Assembly: GCA_051880475.1 (NCBI GenBank)
Contig: JBJEOA010000028.1
Location: forward strand, 1 to 56,255
Length of the DNA: 56,255 nucleotides
DNA from: JAUUSJ01 sp051880475
Lineage (GTDB): Bacteria > Bacillota > Clostridia > Lachnospirales > Lachnospiraceae
Direction of reading: 5' to 3'
Shown here: positions 27,051 to 35,556 of the stretch, piece after piece
Numbering within the stretch: position 1 is the stretch's first letter
How the letters are laid out: each line of letters opens with the position of its first letter
Translations under genes and position numbers: made by a program
The notes under the pieces: model-generated
What the model saw: only the letters and a program-made list of their open reading frames with translations
Told to the model about the DNA's origin: nothing
Databases searched by the model: none

Positions 27051-28049
27051 GTGGCAACAATTAGAGAAATTGCGGAATTAGCAGAGGTTTCAGTTTCAAC
27101 AGTTTCAAGAGTATTGAACTATGACGAGACACTTAATGTACAAGATGAAACAAGAAAAAGAGTATTTGAAGCGGCAGACCAGCTTGATTATAGAAAGAAA
27201 GAGACTAAGAAACGAAAGAAAAAGCTTAAGTTAGGTGTACTTTGTTCTTATTCGCGAGAAGAGGAACTGGAAGATACCTTTTATCTGACGGTGCGTGTTG
27301 CCATTGAAAAGAAGATTGAGGAAGAAGGCTATAAGAAGTTTCAAGTTCCTATGGACGCACAGCCTGAAGATGTATATGCTTTAGATGGTATTATATGCCT
27401 TGGAACCTTTAGTCATTCTGTGATAGAGCGAATTAAAAGTTTTCAAAAGCCAGTTATTTTAGTAGATGCCCAAGCAAATTGGGATAATTGGGATTCTATT
27501 ATTACAGATACACGTCGCTCAGTTTTGAGCGTGATGGAATATCTTTGGAATATGGGACATCGTAAGATTGCGTTTATCGGAGGGTCTGAGAGAGATTCGG
27601 ATGGAAATGAAGTGAAAGATTATAGACTCTCTGCCTATAAAAAGTTTATGAAAGGGAAGGGTTGTTACTCAAAGGAATATGTAAAATTAGGCTCTTATAA
27701 GCCTAGAGATGGGTATCGTCTTGGGCTGGAATTTTTAAGTGGAGAGATAGAAAGGCCGACCGCTATTCTTACAGCAAATGATTCGATAGCAGTGGGATGT
27801 TACCGAGCGATTCAAGAAAGTGGATTGCAAATACCAGGAGATGTCAGTGTCGTTGGATTTAATGATATTTCTATGGCAAAATATCTTGCACCTCCACTTA
27901 CGACTGTACATATTCATATGAATTTTATGGGACGAGAGGCTGTGGCCCTTCTTGCAGAGAGAATTCATACAGGAAGAGAGATTAGTATGCATGTTTCTGT
28001 TCCTGCAAGTCTTGTTATTCGAGAGAGTGTGTCCAAAATTGAAAATTAG
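27051..28049 (+). CDS. LacI/GalR-family transcriptional regulator
   Basis: The N-terminal helix-turn-helix is textbook LacI: MATIREIAELAEVSVSTVSRVL, followed by the hinge helix region and a periplasmic-binding-protein-like ligand domain with VEYLWNMGHRKIAFIGG-type and DVSVVGFNDISMAKYLAPPLTTV motifs, as in GalR. 332 residues, normal. The start is GTG at 27051, with GAAGGGAAG ahead. It follows the sugar genes on the same strand and is the likely regulator of the locus. Effector unknown; the dimer interface resembles GalR more than LacI. Confidence 0.92.
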   Translation: MATIREIAELAEVSVSTVSRVLNYDETLNVQDETRKRVFEAADQLDYRKKETKKRKKKLKLGVLCSYSREEELEDTFYLTVRVAIEKKIEEEGYKKFQVPMDAQPEDVYALDGIICLGTFSHSVIERIKSFQKPVILVDAQANWDNWDSIITDTRRSVLSVMEYLWNMGHRKIAFIGGSERDSDGNEVKDYRLSAYKKFMKGKGCYSKEYVKLGSYKPRDGYRLGLEFLSGEIERPTAILTANDSIAVGCYRAIQESGLQIPGDVSVVGFNDISMAKYLAPPLTTVHIHMNFMGREAVALLAERIHTGREISMHVSVPASLVIRESVSKIEN

Positions 28050-28066
28050 AATTAGAGGTAGATGGT

Positions 28067-29107
28067 ATGGATAGAAATTTTTTGTATAATATTTTAGGGA
28101 AAATTTCAGTATCAGGGTATGAAGAACCTGTTCAAAAGGTCGTAAAAGAATATATGAGTACATTCTCAGATGAAATAAAAACAGATGAGATGGGAAATAT
28201 AATTTGTATCGCAAATCCTGAAAATCCAGTTAAAATTATGTTATCTGCGCATGCGGACGAGATCGGGTTGATGGTCACAAGAATTACAGAAAATGGAAGA
28301 ATTCAAGTGATTGAGAGAGGTGGAATTATTCCACAGACTTATCCAGGACAGCGTGTTCAGATTTGTACAGATAATGGAATTATATATGGCGTGGTGGAGG
28401 TATATCGAGACCTCCTAAAACAAGAAGGATTAAAGGCGACGGATTTCTTGATTGATATTGGCGCTTCTACGAAAGAAGAAGCTCAAAAATATGTCGCACT
28501 TGGCAATCCAGTTGTACTTGATTCTAATATAAGGCAACTTATAAATGACCGAGTGACTGCTCGTGCGTTAGATGATCGAATCGGCGTATTTATTATTATG
28601 GAAGCATTAAAACGTGCAAAAGAAAAGGGCTGTAAAGCGGGTGTATATGCTGCTGCCACAGTAGGAGAGGAGACAACAAAGACAGGAGCGTACTGGACAA
28701 GCTCTAGAATTAAGCCTTCGCTTGCTATTGTAGTGGATGTGACATACTGTAGCGATTGCAGTGGTATGAATCCGGCTGAGATGGGAGATGTCGTTCTTGG
28801 AGGAGGCCCTGTCTTATGCAATAGTCCGATTGTTGTAAAGGGATTAAATCGAAAGATGGAAGAATGTGCTGCAAAAATTGGTATTAAAACGCAGCGAGAG
28901 GCGGCGAGTCGATTAAGCTATACAGACGGTGATCAGATACATTTCTCAAATGAGGGAGTGCCGATGGTGCTCGTCTCTATTCCGCTTCGCTATATGCATT
29001 CTCCAGGTGAGATGGCAGATATGAAAGATGTGGAAGGATGTATAGAATTGATTGCAGAATTTTTGATGACAGTAAACGAAGATACTTGTATTTACAGGCA
29101 TAAATAA
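28067..29107 (+). CDS. M42-family metallo-aminopeptidase
   Basis: Cytosolic dinuclear zinc aminopeptidase (glutamyl aminopeptidase/PepA group; often misnamed endoglucanase M). Metal and catalytic residues are visible: LSAHADEIGLMV, RALDDRIGVF with the bridging Asp, ATVGEETTKTGA with the catalytic Glu pair, VVDVTY, and the late His in PLRYMHSPGEMAD. 346 residues, typical of the tetrahedral 12-mer peptidases. It is 17 bases after the lacI-type gene and ends in a strong terminator, so it closes that transcript. A role in the sugar locus is possible if the substrate is a glycopeptide, but this is speculation. Confidence 0.9.
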   Translation: MDRNFLYNILGKISVSGYEEPVQKVVKEYMSTFSDEIKTDEMGNIICIANPENPVKIMLSAHADEIGLMVTRITENGRIQVIERGGIIPQTYPGQRVQICTDNGIIYGVVEVYRDLLKQEGLKATDFLIDIGASTKEEAQKYVALGNPVVLDSNIRQLINDRVTARALDDRIGVFIIMEALKRAKEKGCKAGVYAAATVGEETTKTGAYWTSSRIKPSLAIVVDVTYCSDCSGMNPAEMGDVVLGGGPVLCNSPIVVKGLNRKMEECAAKIGIKTQREAASRLSYTDGDQIHFSNEGVPMVLVSIPLRYMHSPGEMADMKDVEGCIELIAEFLMTVNEDTCIYRHK

Positions 29108-29126
29108 AATATTGCCTATAAAAGAG

Positions 29127-29166
29127 GATACCATAAAACAATATCATTTTATGGTATCTTTTTTTT
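29127..29166 (+). terminator. Rho-independent terminator after the M42 peptidase
   Basis: Perfect 12-bp stem GATACCATAAAA (29127-29138) with TTTTATGGTATC (29147-29158), eight-base loop, eight T residues. Confidence 0.93.
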
Positions 29167-29230
29167 ACGTTATTTTTTAATCGGATTGCTCGTATAATAT
29201 TACGATGGTTAGAAATACAAGAGAAAATAA

Positions 29231-29259
29231 TTGATAATTATGTTTTTCAGTGATAAAAT
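29231..29259 (+). promoter_or_regulatory. Promoter of the secreted GH3 gene
   Basis: TTGATA (29231-29236), 17-base spacer, TAAAAT (29254-29259), about 48 bases ahead of the ATG. A second TATAAT at 29193 lacks a good -35. Confidence 0.6.
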
Positions 29260-29306
29260 AAATGGGGTGAAATCAATTATTGAAATTTATGAGATAGGAG
29301 GTATTT

Positions 29307-31562
29307 ATGGAAAACATAAAAGGAAGATTGCTGGCGATTTTCATGGCGATAGTATTAGTCATTCATGTTGGCATCATACAAACATATGCAGCAGAAGAAT
29401 CGCAAAACCAATTGCCATCAGAAGAAATGCAGCAATCTAGCAGTGAGTTCGGTACTCAAGAAACAAAGGAGATTTTTAGTGGACAAGATAATTTAATAGA
29501 GGGAGAAGCTGATGAGACGGATATAGATACAGATAGTTCTATTTTTAAAAATTCAGATTCATCCTATGATCTGTTTTACGATACAGTGGCAGAAGATGCA
29601 AATAATTATGAGAGAACCAAAACTCTCGCTGCTCCAAAGAAGATAACTAATCTTAAAGTGGTTATTTCTGGAAATAATAGTCTTAAATTATCTTGGAGTA
29701 AACTTAGTAATGTGACAGGATATCGAGTGTATCGTTCTATAGATGGAAGGAATTTTACTTATCTTAAAACATTAAAAGGAAATAATGTATTAACTTATAC
29801 AGATAAAAATTTGGCCATTGAAAAGAAGTATTACTATAAAGTTCGAGGTTATATTGATGATGTGGCGCTAGGCAAACGTATTTATGGTATATTGTCTGAT
29901 ACAGTATCTGCTACTGTTTTTCGCGTTTGGCAAAAGATAGTAAATTTTAATGCAATGCCTTCTAGCTATAATAGCATTCGACTATCTTGGAGTAAGCTTA
30001 GTGGTGTGACAGGATATCGAGTATATCGCTCCACGAATGGAAAGGATTTTACTTATCTTAAGACATTAAAAGGGACTAATATATTAACTTATACGGATAA
30101 AAGCTTGTTGACTGGGAAGACATATTATTATAAAGTCCGTGCTTACCTTGATGATAAAAAGACTAATAAACGCTATTACGGTGCTTTTAGTGCTGGCGTG
30201 AGTGCGAAGCCAACGCTAGGCAAAACAACAATAAATTCTATAGTGAATTATTCTGAAAAGAAGGCAAAGATTAGTTGGAGTCAGGTGACAGGCGCAAATG
30301 GATATGAAATTTATCAGGCGAGCAGTCAAACGGGAACTTATACAAAGGTGAAAACAATTACAAGTGGAAGTACATTAACTTATATAAAGTCAAATCTTGC
30401 GATAAATGAAACGTATTATTATAAGATGAGAGCGTATCGGACAGTAGATGGAAGTAAGGTATATGGCGATTATTCTAATATAAAAAATGTGACGATAAAA
30501 GATTGGGTAAAAGAAACTGCAGATAGTAAGCTTAAAAAAATGACATTAGAAGAAAAGGTAGCGCAGCTTTTTGTTGTAACTCCAGAAAGTATTACCGGAG
30601 TAGGAAAAGCAGTGATAGCAGGAAATACAACAAAAAAGGCAATTCAAAACTATCCTGTAGGGGGAATCATTTATTTTTCACAAAATATACAAAATAAAAA
30701 TCAATTTATTCAGATGGTACAAGGCACCCAAGAGTTTATGCAAGAAAGAGCAAATATGAAAGCTTTTATCGCAATCGATGAGGAGGGCGGTACTGTCGCA
30801 AGAATTTCTGGAAATCCAAATACAGGGGTTCCGAAAACTCCTTCTATGAGTCAAATTGGAGCGACAAAAGATCCAAATCAAGCTTATAAAATAGGAAAGA
30901 CAATTGGAGATTATTTATCTGAGTTTCAAATAAATTTAGACTTTGCTCCTGTTGCAGATATCGCTAACTTAGAGGGTTCTATTATGCTTGAGCGTTCTTT
31001 TGGAACAGATGCAACATTAGTTGGCGATATGGTTTTTGCACAAGTAAAAGGATTTAAAGAGAAAAATATGATTTGTGCTCTTAAACATTTCCCAGGACTT
31101 GGTTATACAGTAAGTGATACCCATTTAGGATATGTAAAAACAGATAGAACAAAGAGTCAGATGCAGTCATGTGAATTTATTCCATTTAAAAAGGGAATTG
31201 AGGCAGGTGCAGATATTGTTATGGTGGGACATGTGAGTGTTCCAAATTTAACAGGAAATGATACTCCTTCTTCTCTATCTAAAGAAGTGATTACAGATAT
31301 ATTAAGAAATGAACTCGGATTTCAGGGACTTGTAGTTACAGATGCTCTTGGTATGAAGGGAGTTTCTCAGTATTATACTTCTGATGAGGCTGCTGTTAAG
31401 GCTTTGCAGGCGGGAGTGGATATTTTGTTAATGCCACAGAACTTTCAAACTGCATATAATGGAGTGTTAAAAGCAGTTCAAAATGGAACCATTACGGAGG
31501 AGAGAATCAATCAGTCTGTCTATCGAATTTTAAAGCTAAAGGCAGAGAGAGGATTAATGTAG
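29307..31562 (+). CDS. Secreted FnIII-repeat protein with GH3 beta-N-acetylhexosaminidase domain
   Basis: Signal peptide (residues 1-29, ending TYAA), an acidic linker to about residue 108, three fibronectin type III modules (about 110-205, 208-303, 306-397) and a family 3 glycosidase domain (about 410-751). The GH3 part is NagZ-like: AIDEEGGTVARI, K593-H594 in KHFPGLG, catalytic Asp-His dyad D604/H606 in SDTHLG, nucleophile D679 in VVTDALGMKG. NagZ enzymes cleave GlcNAc-MurNAc linkages, so a cell-wall recycling or wall-processing role is likely. In most NagZ proteins the first motif is KHFPGHGD; here Leu and Tyr replace His and Asp. The first two FnIII modules are nearly identical. Confidence 0.88.
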   Translation: MENIKGRLLAIFMAIVLVIHVGIIQTYAAEESQNQLPSEEMQQSSSEFGTQETKEIFSGQDNLIEGEADETDIDTDSSIFKNSDSSYDLFYDTVAEDANNYERTKTLAAPKKITNLKVVISGNNSLKLSWSKLSNVTGYRVYRSIDGRNFTYLKTLKGNNVLTYTDKNLAIEKKYYYKVRGYIDDVALGKRIYGILSDTVSATVFRVWQKIVNFNAMPSSYNSIRLSWSKLSGVTGYRVYRSTNGKDFTYLKTLKGTNILTYTDKSLLTGKTYYYKVRAYLDDKKTNKRYYGAFSAGVSAKPTLGKTTINSIVNYSEKKAKISWSQVTGANGYEIYQASSQTGTYTKVKTITSGSTLTYIKSNLAINETYYYKMRAYRTVDGSKVYGDYSNIKNVTIKDWVKETADSKLKKMTLEEKVAQLFVVTPESITGVGKAVIAGNTTKKAIQNYPVGGIIYFSQNIQNKNQFIQMVQGTQEFMQERANMKAFIAIDEEGGTVARISGNPNTGVPKTPSMSQIGATKDPNQAYKIGKTIGDYLSEFQINLDFAPVADIANLEGSIMLERSFGTDATLVGDMVFAQVKGFKEKNMICALKHFPGLGYTVSDTHLGYVKTDRTKSQMQSCEFIPFKKGIEAGADIVMVGHVSVPNLTGNDTPSSLSKEVITDILRNELGFQGLVVTDALGMKGVSQYYTSDEAAVKALQAGVDILLMPQNFQTAYNGVLKAVQNGTITEERINQSVYRILKLKAERGLM

Positions 31563-31614
31563 AGAAAGAAAATTTTGATGTGCAAGAGAAAATTGCATAG
31601 GTGACATATTTTTC

Positions 31615-31643
31615 TTGACAGAAAGGAGGAGTGTTAGTATCAT
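31615..31643 (+). promoter_or_regulatory. Promoter of topB
   Basis: TTGACA (31615-31620), 17-base spacer, TATCAT (31638-31643). The recurring hairpin begins 23 bases after the -10 box. Confidence 0.85.
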
Positions 31644-31655
31644 AAAATTTCAGAT

Positions 31656-31685
31656 AAATTGATATGCCTGTCTTGCAGGTATAAT
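31656..31685 (+). repeat. Recurring hairpin motif, copy 2 (topB leader)
   Basis: AAATTGATAT, then stem GCCTGT/GCAGGT with G-U wobbles at both ends around a CTT loop (31666-31680), then ATAAT. Lies in the 5' leader of topB, 33 bases before the start codon. Same layout as 12759 and 50338. Confidence 0.6.
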
Positions 31686-31713
31686 CATGAATGAAAAAAA
31701 ACGGGGAGTTTAT

Positions 31714-33726
31714 ATGAAACAATTATATATTACAGAAAAACCGAGTGTTGCCAGAGAATTTTCTAAGGCGATACAGGGAAATTTTCAATCAAAAAATGGA
31801 TATATGGAATCAGATAAATCTGTGATTACTTGGTGTGTCGGTCATCTTGTAACAATGAGCTATCCAGATGCCTATGACCCAGCGCTAAAGAGGTGGACAT
31901 TAGAGACACTTCCCTTTTTGCCAAAAGAGTTTAAATATGAATTAATTCCGTCGGTGAAGGAGCAGTTTAATATTGTAAAATCACTACTTCTTCGAGATGA
32001 TATCGATACAATTTATGTTTGTACTGACTCTGGGAGAGAGGGAGAATATATTTATCGACTTGTTGACCAGATGATAGGGGTTTTAGGAAAAGCAAAAAAG
32101 CGTGTATGGATTGATTCTCAGACGGAGGAAGAGATTCTAAGAGGAATTGAGGAGGCAAAGGATTTATCTGAGTATGATAATATTGCCGCATCGGCGTATC
32201 TTCGCGCAAAAGAAGATTATTTAATGGGAATTAATTTTTCTAGACTTTTAACATTAAAATATGGATGGACCATTTCTAATTATTTGAATACAAAAAAAAA
32301 TACGGTTATCGCAATTGGGCGTGTAATGACTTGTGTTATTGGAATTGTTGTAAAGAGAGAGAGAGAAATTCGTTCTTTTAAAAAGACCGCATTTTATAAA
32401 ATTATAGGAAAGTTTGGACATCAAGATACTAGTTTTGAGGGCGAGTGGCGAGCAGTTGAGGGTTCTAAATATTTTCAATCTCCCTTTTTATACAAAGATA
32501 ATGGATTTTTAAAAAGAGAAAAAGCAGAGGAATTTATTATAGAACTGAAAAATAGTAAGCCTGCAAAGGAAGAAAAATTGATGGCAGTTGTGGAAGCTGT
32601 CTCAAGAAAAAAAGAAAAGAAAAATCCCTCTCTCTTGTACAATTTAGCAGAGCTTCAAAATGATAGCTCAAGGTATTTAAAGCTCACTCCAGATGAGACG
32701 CTAAAAATTGTGCAGGAACTCTATGAAAAGAAACTTGTCACTTATCCTAGAACAGATGCGAGAGTATTATCAACTGCGGTGGCAAAAGAAATTGCAAAAA
32801 ATATTTCGGGACTTTGTTATTATCAGATGGCGGCTCCCTTTGCACAAAAAATTTTGGAAAGTAATGCTTATACAGGAATTTCTAAGACAAAGTATGTAAA
32901 TGATAAGCTGATTACAGACCACTATGCGATTATACCGACAGGACAGGGACTTCGAGCCTTATCATCCGTCTCTCAAACCGGAGTCAAAATTTATGAGATG
33001 ATTGTTCGAAGATTTTTGAGTATTTTTTATCCTCCTGCAGTTTATCAAAAGACAGCGATTACATTCTCCATTGGAAATGAAAAGTTTTTTGTAAATTCCA
33101 GATATTTATTAGAAGAAGGATATTTGCCTGTTGCTCAGCTTTCTTTTTTAAAGCAGAGCAAAGATGAGGATAAAAAAAGACTTGAGGAAGAGAGCTTATC
33201 TAATGCGATGAAAAATTTGAGAAAGGGAATGAAAGTTCTCGTCTTGGACCTTATTATCAAGGAGGGAGAGACTTCACCTCCAAAAAGATATAATTCAGGT
33301 TCTCTTATTTTGACGATGGAAAATGCAGGTCAATTCATTGAGGATGAGGATTTGCGAGCACAGATTAAAGGTTCTGGTATTGGAACAAGTGCCACGAGAG
33401 CCGAGATTTTGAAAAAATTAGATACAAATGGCTATGTCACATTAAATAAAAAAACGCAGACGATTACCCCGACATTATTGGGAGAATTGATACATGATGT
33501 TGTAGCCTGTTCGATTCGCTCTTTGCTAAATCCAGAACTCACTGCAAGTTGGGAGAAGGGCTTAAGCTATGTGGCGGAGGGAACAATCACAGAAGAAGAG
33601 TATATGGAAAAATTAGAAAACTTTATTTCCACTCGTACGCAAGCAGTCCTTATGCAAAATAATCCATCTGCCTTATATCAGTGTTTTGACTATATTGGAC
33701 AGTTTTATCAAAAGAAAAATGAGTGA
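31714..33726 (+). CDS. topB: DNA topoisomerase III
   Basis: Type IA topoisomerase that passes single strands and resolves intermediates in replication and recombination. The TOPRIM domain starts MKQLYITEKPSVAREF with acidic motif CTDSGREGEYIYRL. The catalytic tyrosine is Y344 in VTYPRTDARVLS. The C-terminal region has the GSGIGTSATRAEILKKL motif. ATG 31714 (670 residues) is preferred because CGGGGAG lies nine bases upstream; an earlier ATG at 31687 has no site. No zinc-finger tail is present, as is usual for TopB. No mobile-element genes flank it, so it appears to be the chromosomal copy. Confidence 0.93.
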   Translation: MKQLYITEKPSVAREFSKAIQGNFQSKNGYMESDKSVITWCVGHLVTMSYPDAYDPALKRWTLETLPFLPKEFKYELIPSVKEQFNIVKSLLLRDDIDTIYVCTDSGREGEYIYRLVDQMIGVLGKAKKRVWIDSQTEEEILRGIEEAKDLSEYDNIAASAYLRAKEDYLMGINFSRLLTLKYGWTISNYLNTKKNTVIAIGRVMTCVIGIVVKREREIRSFKKTAFYKIIGKFGHQDTSFEGEWRAVEGSKYFQSPFLYKDNGFLKREKAEEFIIELKNSKPAKEEKLMAVVEAVSRKKEKKNPSLLYNLAELQNDSSRYLKLTPDETLKIVQELYEKKLVTYPRTDARVLSTAVAKEIAKNISGLCYYQMAAPFAQKILESNAYTGISKTKYVNDKLITDHYAIIPTGQGLRALSSVSQTGVKIYEMIVRRFLSIFYPPAVYQKTAITFSIGNEKFFVNSRYLLEEGYLPVAQLSFLKQSKDEDKKRLEEESLSNAMKNLRKGMKVLVLDLIIKEGETSPPKRYNSGSLILTMENAGQFIEDEDLRAQIKGSGIGTSATRAEILKKLDTNGYVTLNKKTQTITPTLLGELIHDVVACSIRSLLNPELTASWEKGLSYVAEGTITEEEYMEKLENFISTRTQAVLMQNNPSALYQCFDYIGQFYQKKNE

Positions 33727-33837
33727 GTTCATTTAGTAAGTGAGTTTATTTTTAGAAATTTTAGTTTGCTCTAATGTATTAGAACGCTAATTTTTCTATA
33801 TAATATTTAAATTTATTTTTTAGAGAAAGGAATGTAA

Positions 33838-34512
33838 ATGAAAATGGAACAATTAAAAAACAAACAATTATTTTCTGACCTATCACAAACAATGGCATCT
33901 GTATTGTTTGAGGAAAATGAGTATCCTTGGGAGATCCTTCCATTGATTCATGATTTCATTTTGGAAGTTGGAATTCTTTTATCAGAAAAAGAATATAAAA
34001 AAGTGGGAGATAATGTATGGATTTCTAAGTTAGCTAAGGTTGCTCCAACCGCAAGCATTAATGGACCATGTATTATTGGAGCAAATACAGAAGTTCGCCC
34101 AGGTGCTTTTGTGAGAGGTAATGCTCTTGTAGGAGAAAACTGTGTTGTAGGTAATTCTACAGAACTTAAAAATGTTATTTTATTTAATAATGTACAGGTA
34201 CCACATTATAATTATGTGGGAGACTCCATTTTAGGATATAAAGCACATATGGGAGCTGGCTCTATTACATCCAATGTTAAGGCAGATAAAAAACAGGTTA
34301 CGATTAAATTCGGAGAAGAAAAAATTGAGACTAGACTTCGAAAGATGGGAGCAATTTTAGGAGACGGTGTGGACGTAGGATGTAATAGTGTGCTAAATCC
34401 AGGAAGCGTTATTGGAAAGCATACAAATCTTTATCCACTTTCTATGGTGAGAGGATATGTGCCAGAGAACTCTATTTATAAAAAACAGGGAGAGATTGCT
34501 GAAAAATATTAA
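33838..34512 (+). CDS. Left-handed beta-helix acyl/acetyltransferase-like protein
   Basis: Hexapeptide-repeat protein. After a helical N-terminus (residues 1-55) come repeating V/I-G-x-x-x units: VAPTASINGPCIIGANTEVRP, AFVRGNALVGENCVVGNS, then VGDSILGYKAHMGAGSI and ILGDGVDVGCNSVLNPGSVIG. This is the left-handed beta-helix of the GlmU C-terminal domain. There is no nucleotidyltransferase domain, so the common label UDP-GlcNAc pyrophosphorylase would be wrong for enzymatic activity by that fold. The acceptor is unknown. TATAAT at 33799 is a possible -10 without a good -35. GAGAAAGGAATG precedes the ATG. Confidence 0.82.
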   Translation: MKMEQLKNKQLFSDLSQTMASVLFEENEYPWEILPLIHDFILEVGILLSEKEYKKVGDNVWISKLAKVAPTASINGPCIIGANTEVRPGAFVRGNALVGENCVVGNSTELKNVILFNNVQVPHYNYVGDSILGYKAHMGAGSITSNVKADKKQVTIKFGEEKIETRLRKMGAILGDGVDVGCNSVLNPGSVIGKHTNLYPLSMVRGYVPENSIYKKQGEIAEKY

Positions 34513-34568
34513 TAAAATAAATACTATTAACTTTATATGTTTTAGCAAGAGGTGAGTTTAAAACCAAT

Positions 34569-35462
34569 ATGAAAAGGGATTTTACGAAAAGGGCAGGTCT
34601 TTATTCTCTTCTTTTTTGTGGTACTTTATTTACCGCTATCAATTTGACAGGCTGTAAGGAAAAAGAGCTGACAAAAGAGGAGGTTATAGAGACATCCTAT
34701 TATAAAAATTTAAAAGAGAAATACGATAATTTAAAGAAAGAAAAAAAAGATTTAGAAGAACAGCTAGAAGAGGCGACAAAGACGGATCCAGATGATAAAA
34801 GAGCAGTTACCTATTTGAAGAAACTACAAAAAGATAGCATTATAAAGCTTGAAATTGCTCCGGCATCAAATCCTTCGGAAAATTCTTTTTTTTCACAAAA
34901 AGCAATTTTAAAATCTGCTACAACATTAATTAAAAAGGCAGATTTGACGTTTAATTATACGCCAGATACGTTGAAGGAAGAATATAAGGCGAAATATATT
35001 TATACTCTTTATGATGAGGATAATTCCGTGTTTGAGATTACGGTATACGAGGGAAATTATATCGTATTTAGTGATCTTCCGCATAAAGTGTATTATTGCT
35101 ATAATGCGGATTTAATCGGTAATGCGTTTTTAAAAACGAAGGAAAATTATCCTAAGCTTCCTCTTTTCTACAAGATGGCAAATAGTTCTATTGTATTAGT
35201 TGGGGAGGGTGAGAATCTTCACACTGCTTCGGCAATTCAAAAATTTGCCGCACTCTTTGAAGAGATAGAAAAAGAAGAGATGGAAGAAAATACGCAGCAG
35301 TCAGAGAGCAGACAGGCAGTTTATACTTTTTATGAAAATGGAGAAAAAATTGTTTTGACAATGTATCAGACTCAGATTTCTATTGTAGAGGAAGATGGAG
35401 AAGTAGTTTGGTATCGCATTAGTGAGAAAGACGCAGAAAAAATTAGAAAAATATTAGATTAA
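34569..35462 (+). CDS. Lipoprotein of unknown function with coiled-coil stem
   Basis: Signal peptide with lipobox LTGC (lipidated C29), then a charged coiled coil at about residues 35-75 (KNLKEKYDNLKKEKKDLEEQ) and a mixed alpha/beta domain that I do not recognise. The last 60 residues form beta-strand pairs (VYTFYENGEKIVLTMYQ, IVEEDGEVVWYRI). It is probably anchored to the outside of the membrane. The gene is 56 bases after the beta-helix gene and ends at a bidirectional terminator. AAGAGGTGAG ahead of the ATG is a fair binding site. Confidence 0.75.
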   Translation: MKRDFTKRAGLYSLLFCGTLFTAINLTGCKEKELTKEEVIETSYYKNLKEKYDNLKKEKKDLEEQLEEATKTDPDDKRAVTYLKKLQKDSIIKLEIAPASNPSENSFFSQKAILKSATTLIKKADLTFNYTPDTLKEEYKAKYIYTLYDEDNSVFEITVYEGNYIVFSDLPHKVYYCYNADLIGNAFLKTKENYPKLPLFYKMANSSIVLVGEGENLHTASAIQKFAALFEEIEKEEMEENTQQSESRQAVYTFYENGEKIVLTMYQTQISIVEEDGEVVWYRISEKDAEKIRKILD

Positions 35463-35490
35463 AATTTAGTAGATAACTTGGTGGAAAAAA

Positions 35491-35526
35491 AGGCACTCCA
35501 CATTTTTGTGGAAAGTGCCTTTTTTT
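35491..35526. terminator. Bidirectional Rho-independent terminator
   Basis: AGGCACT-CCAC (35491-35501) pairs with GTGG-AA-AGTGCCT (35508-35520), flanked by an A-run on the left and a T-run on the right. It can serve the plus-strand lipoprotein gene and the convergent minus-strand GGGtGRT gene. Confidence 0.9.
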
Positions 35527-35556
35527 ATATCTTATTATTTAGTTTTTGTGGATTCC

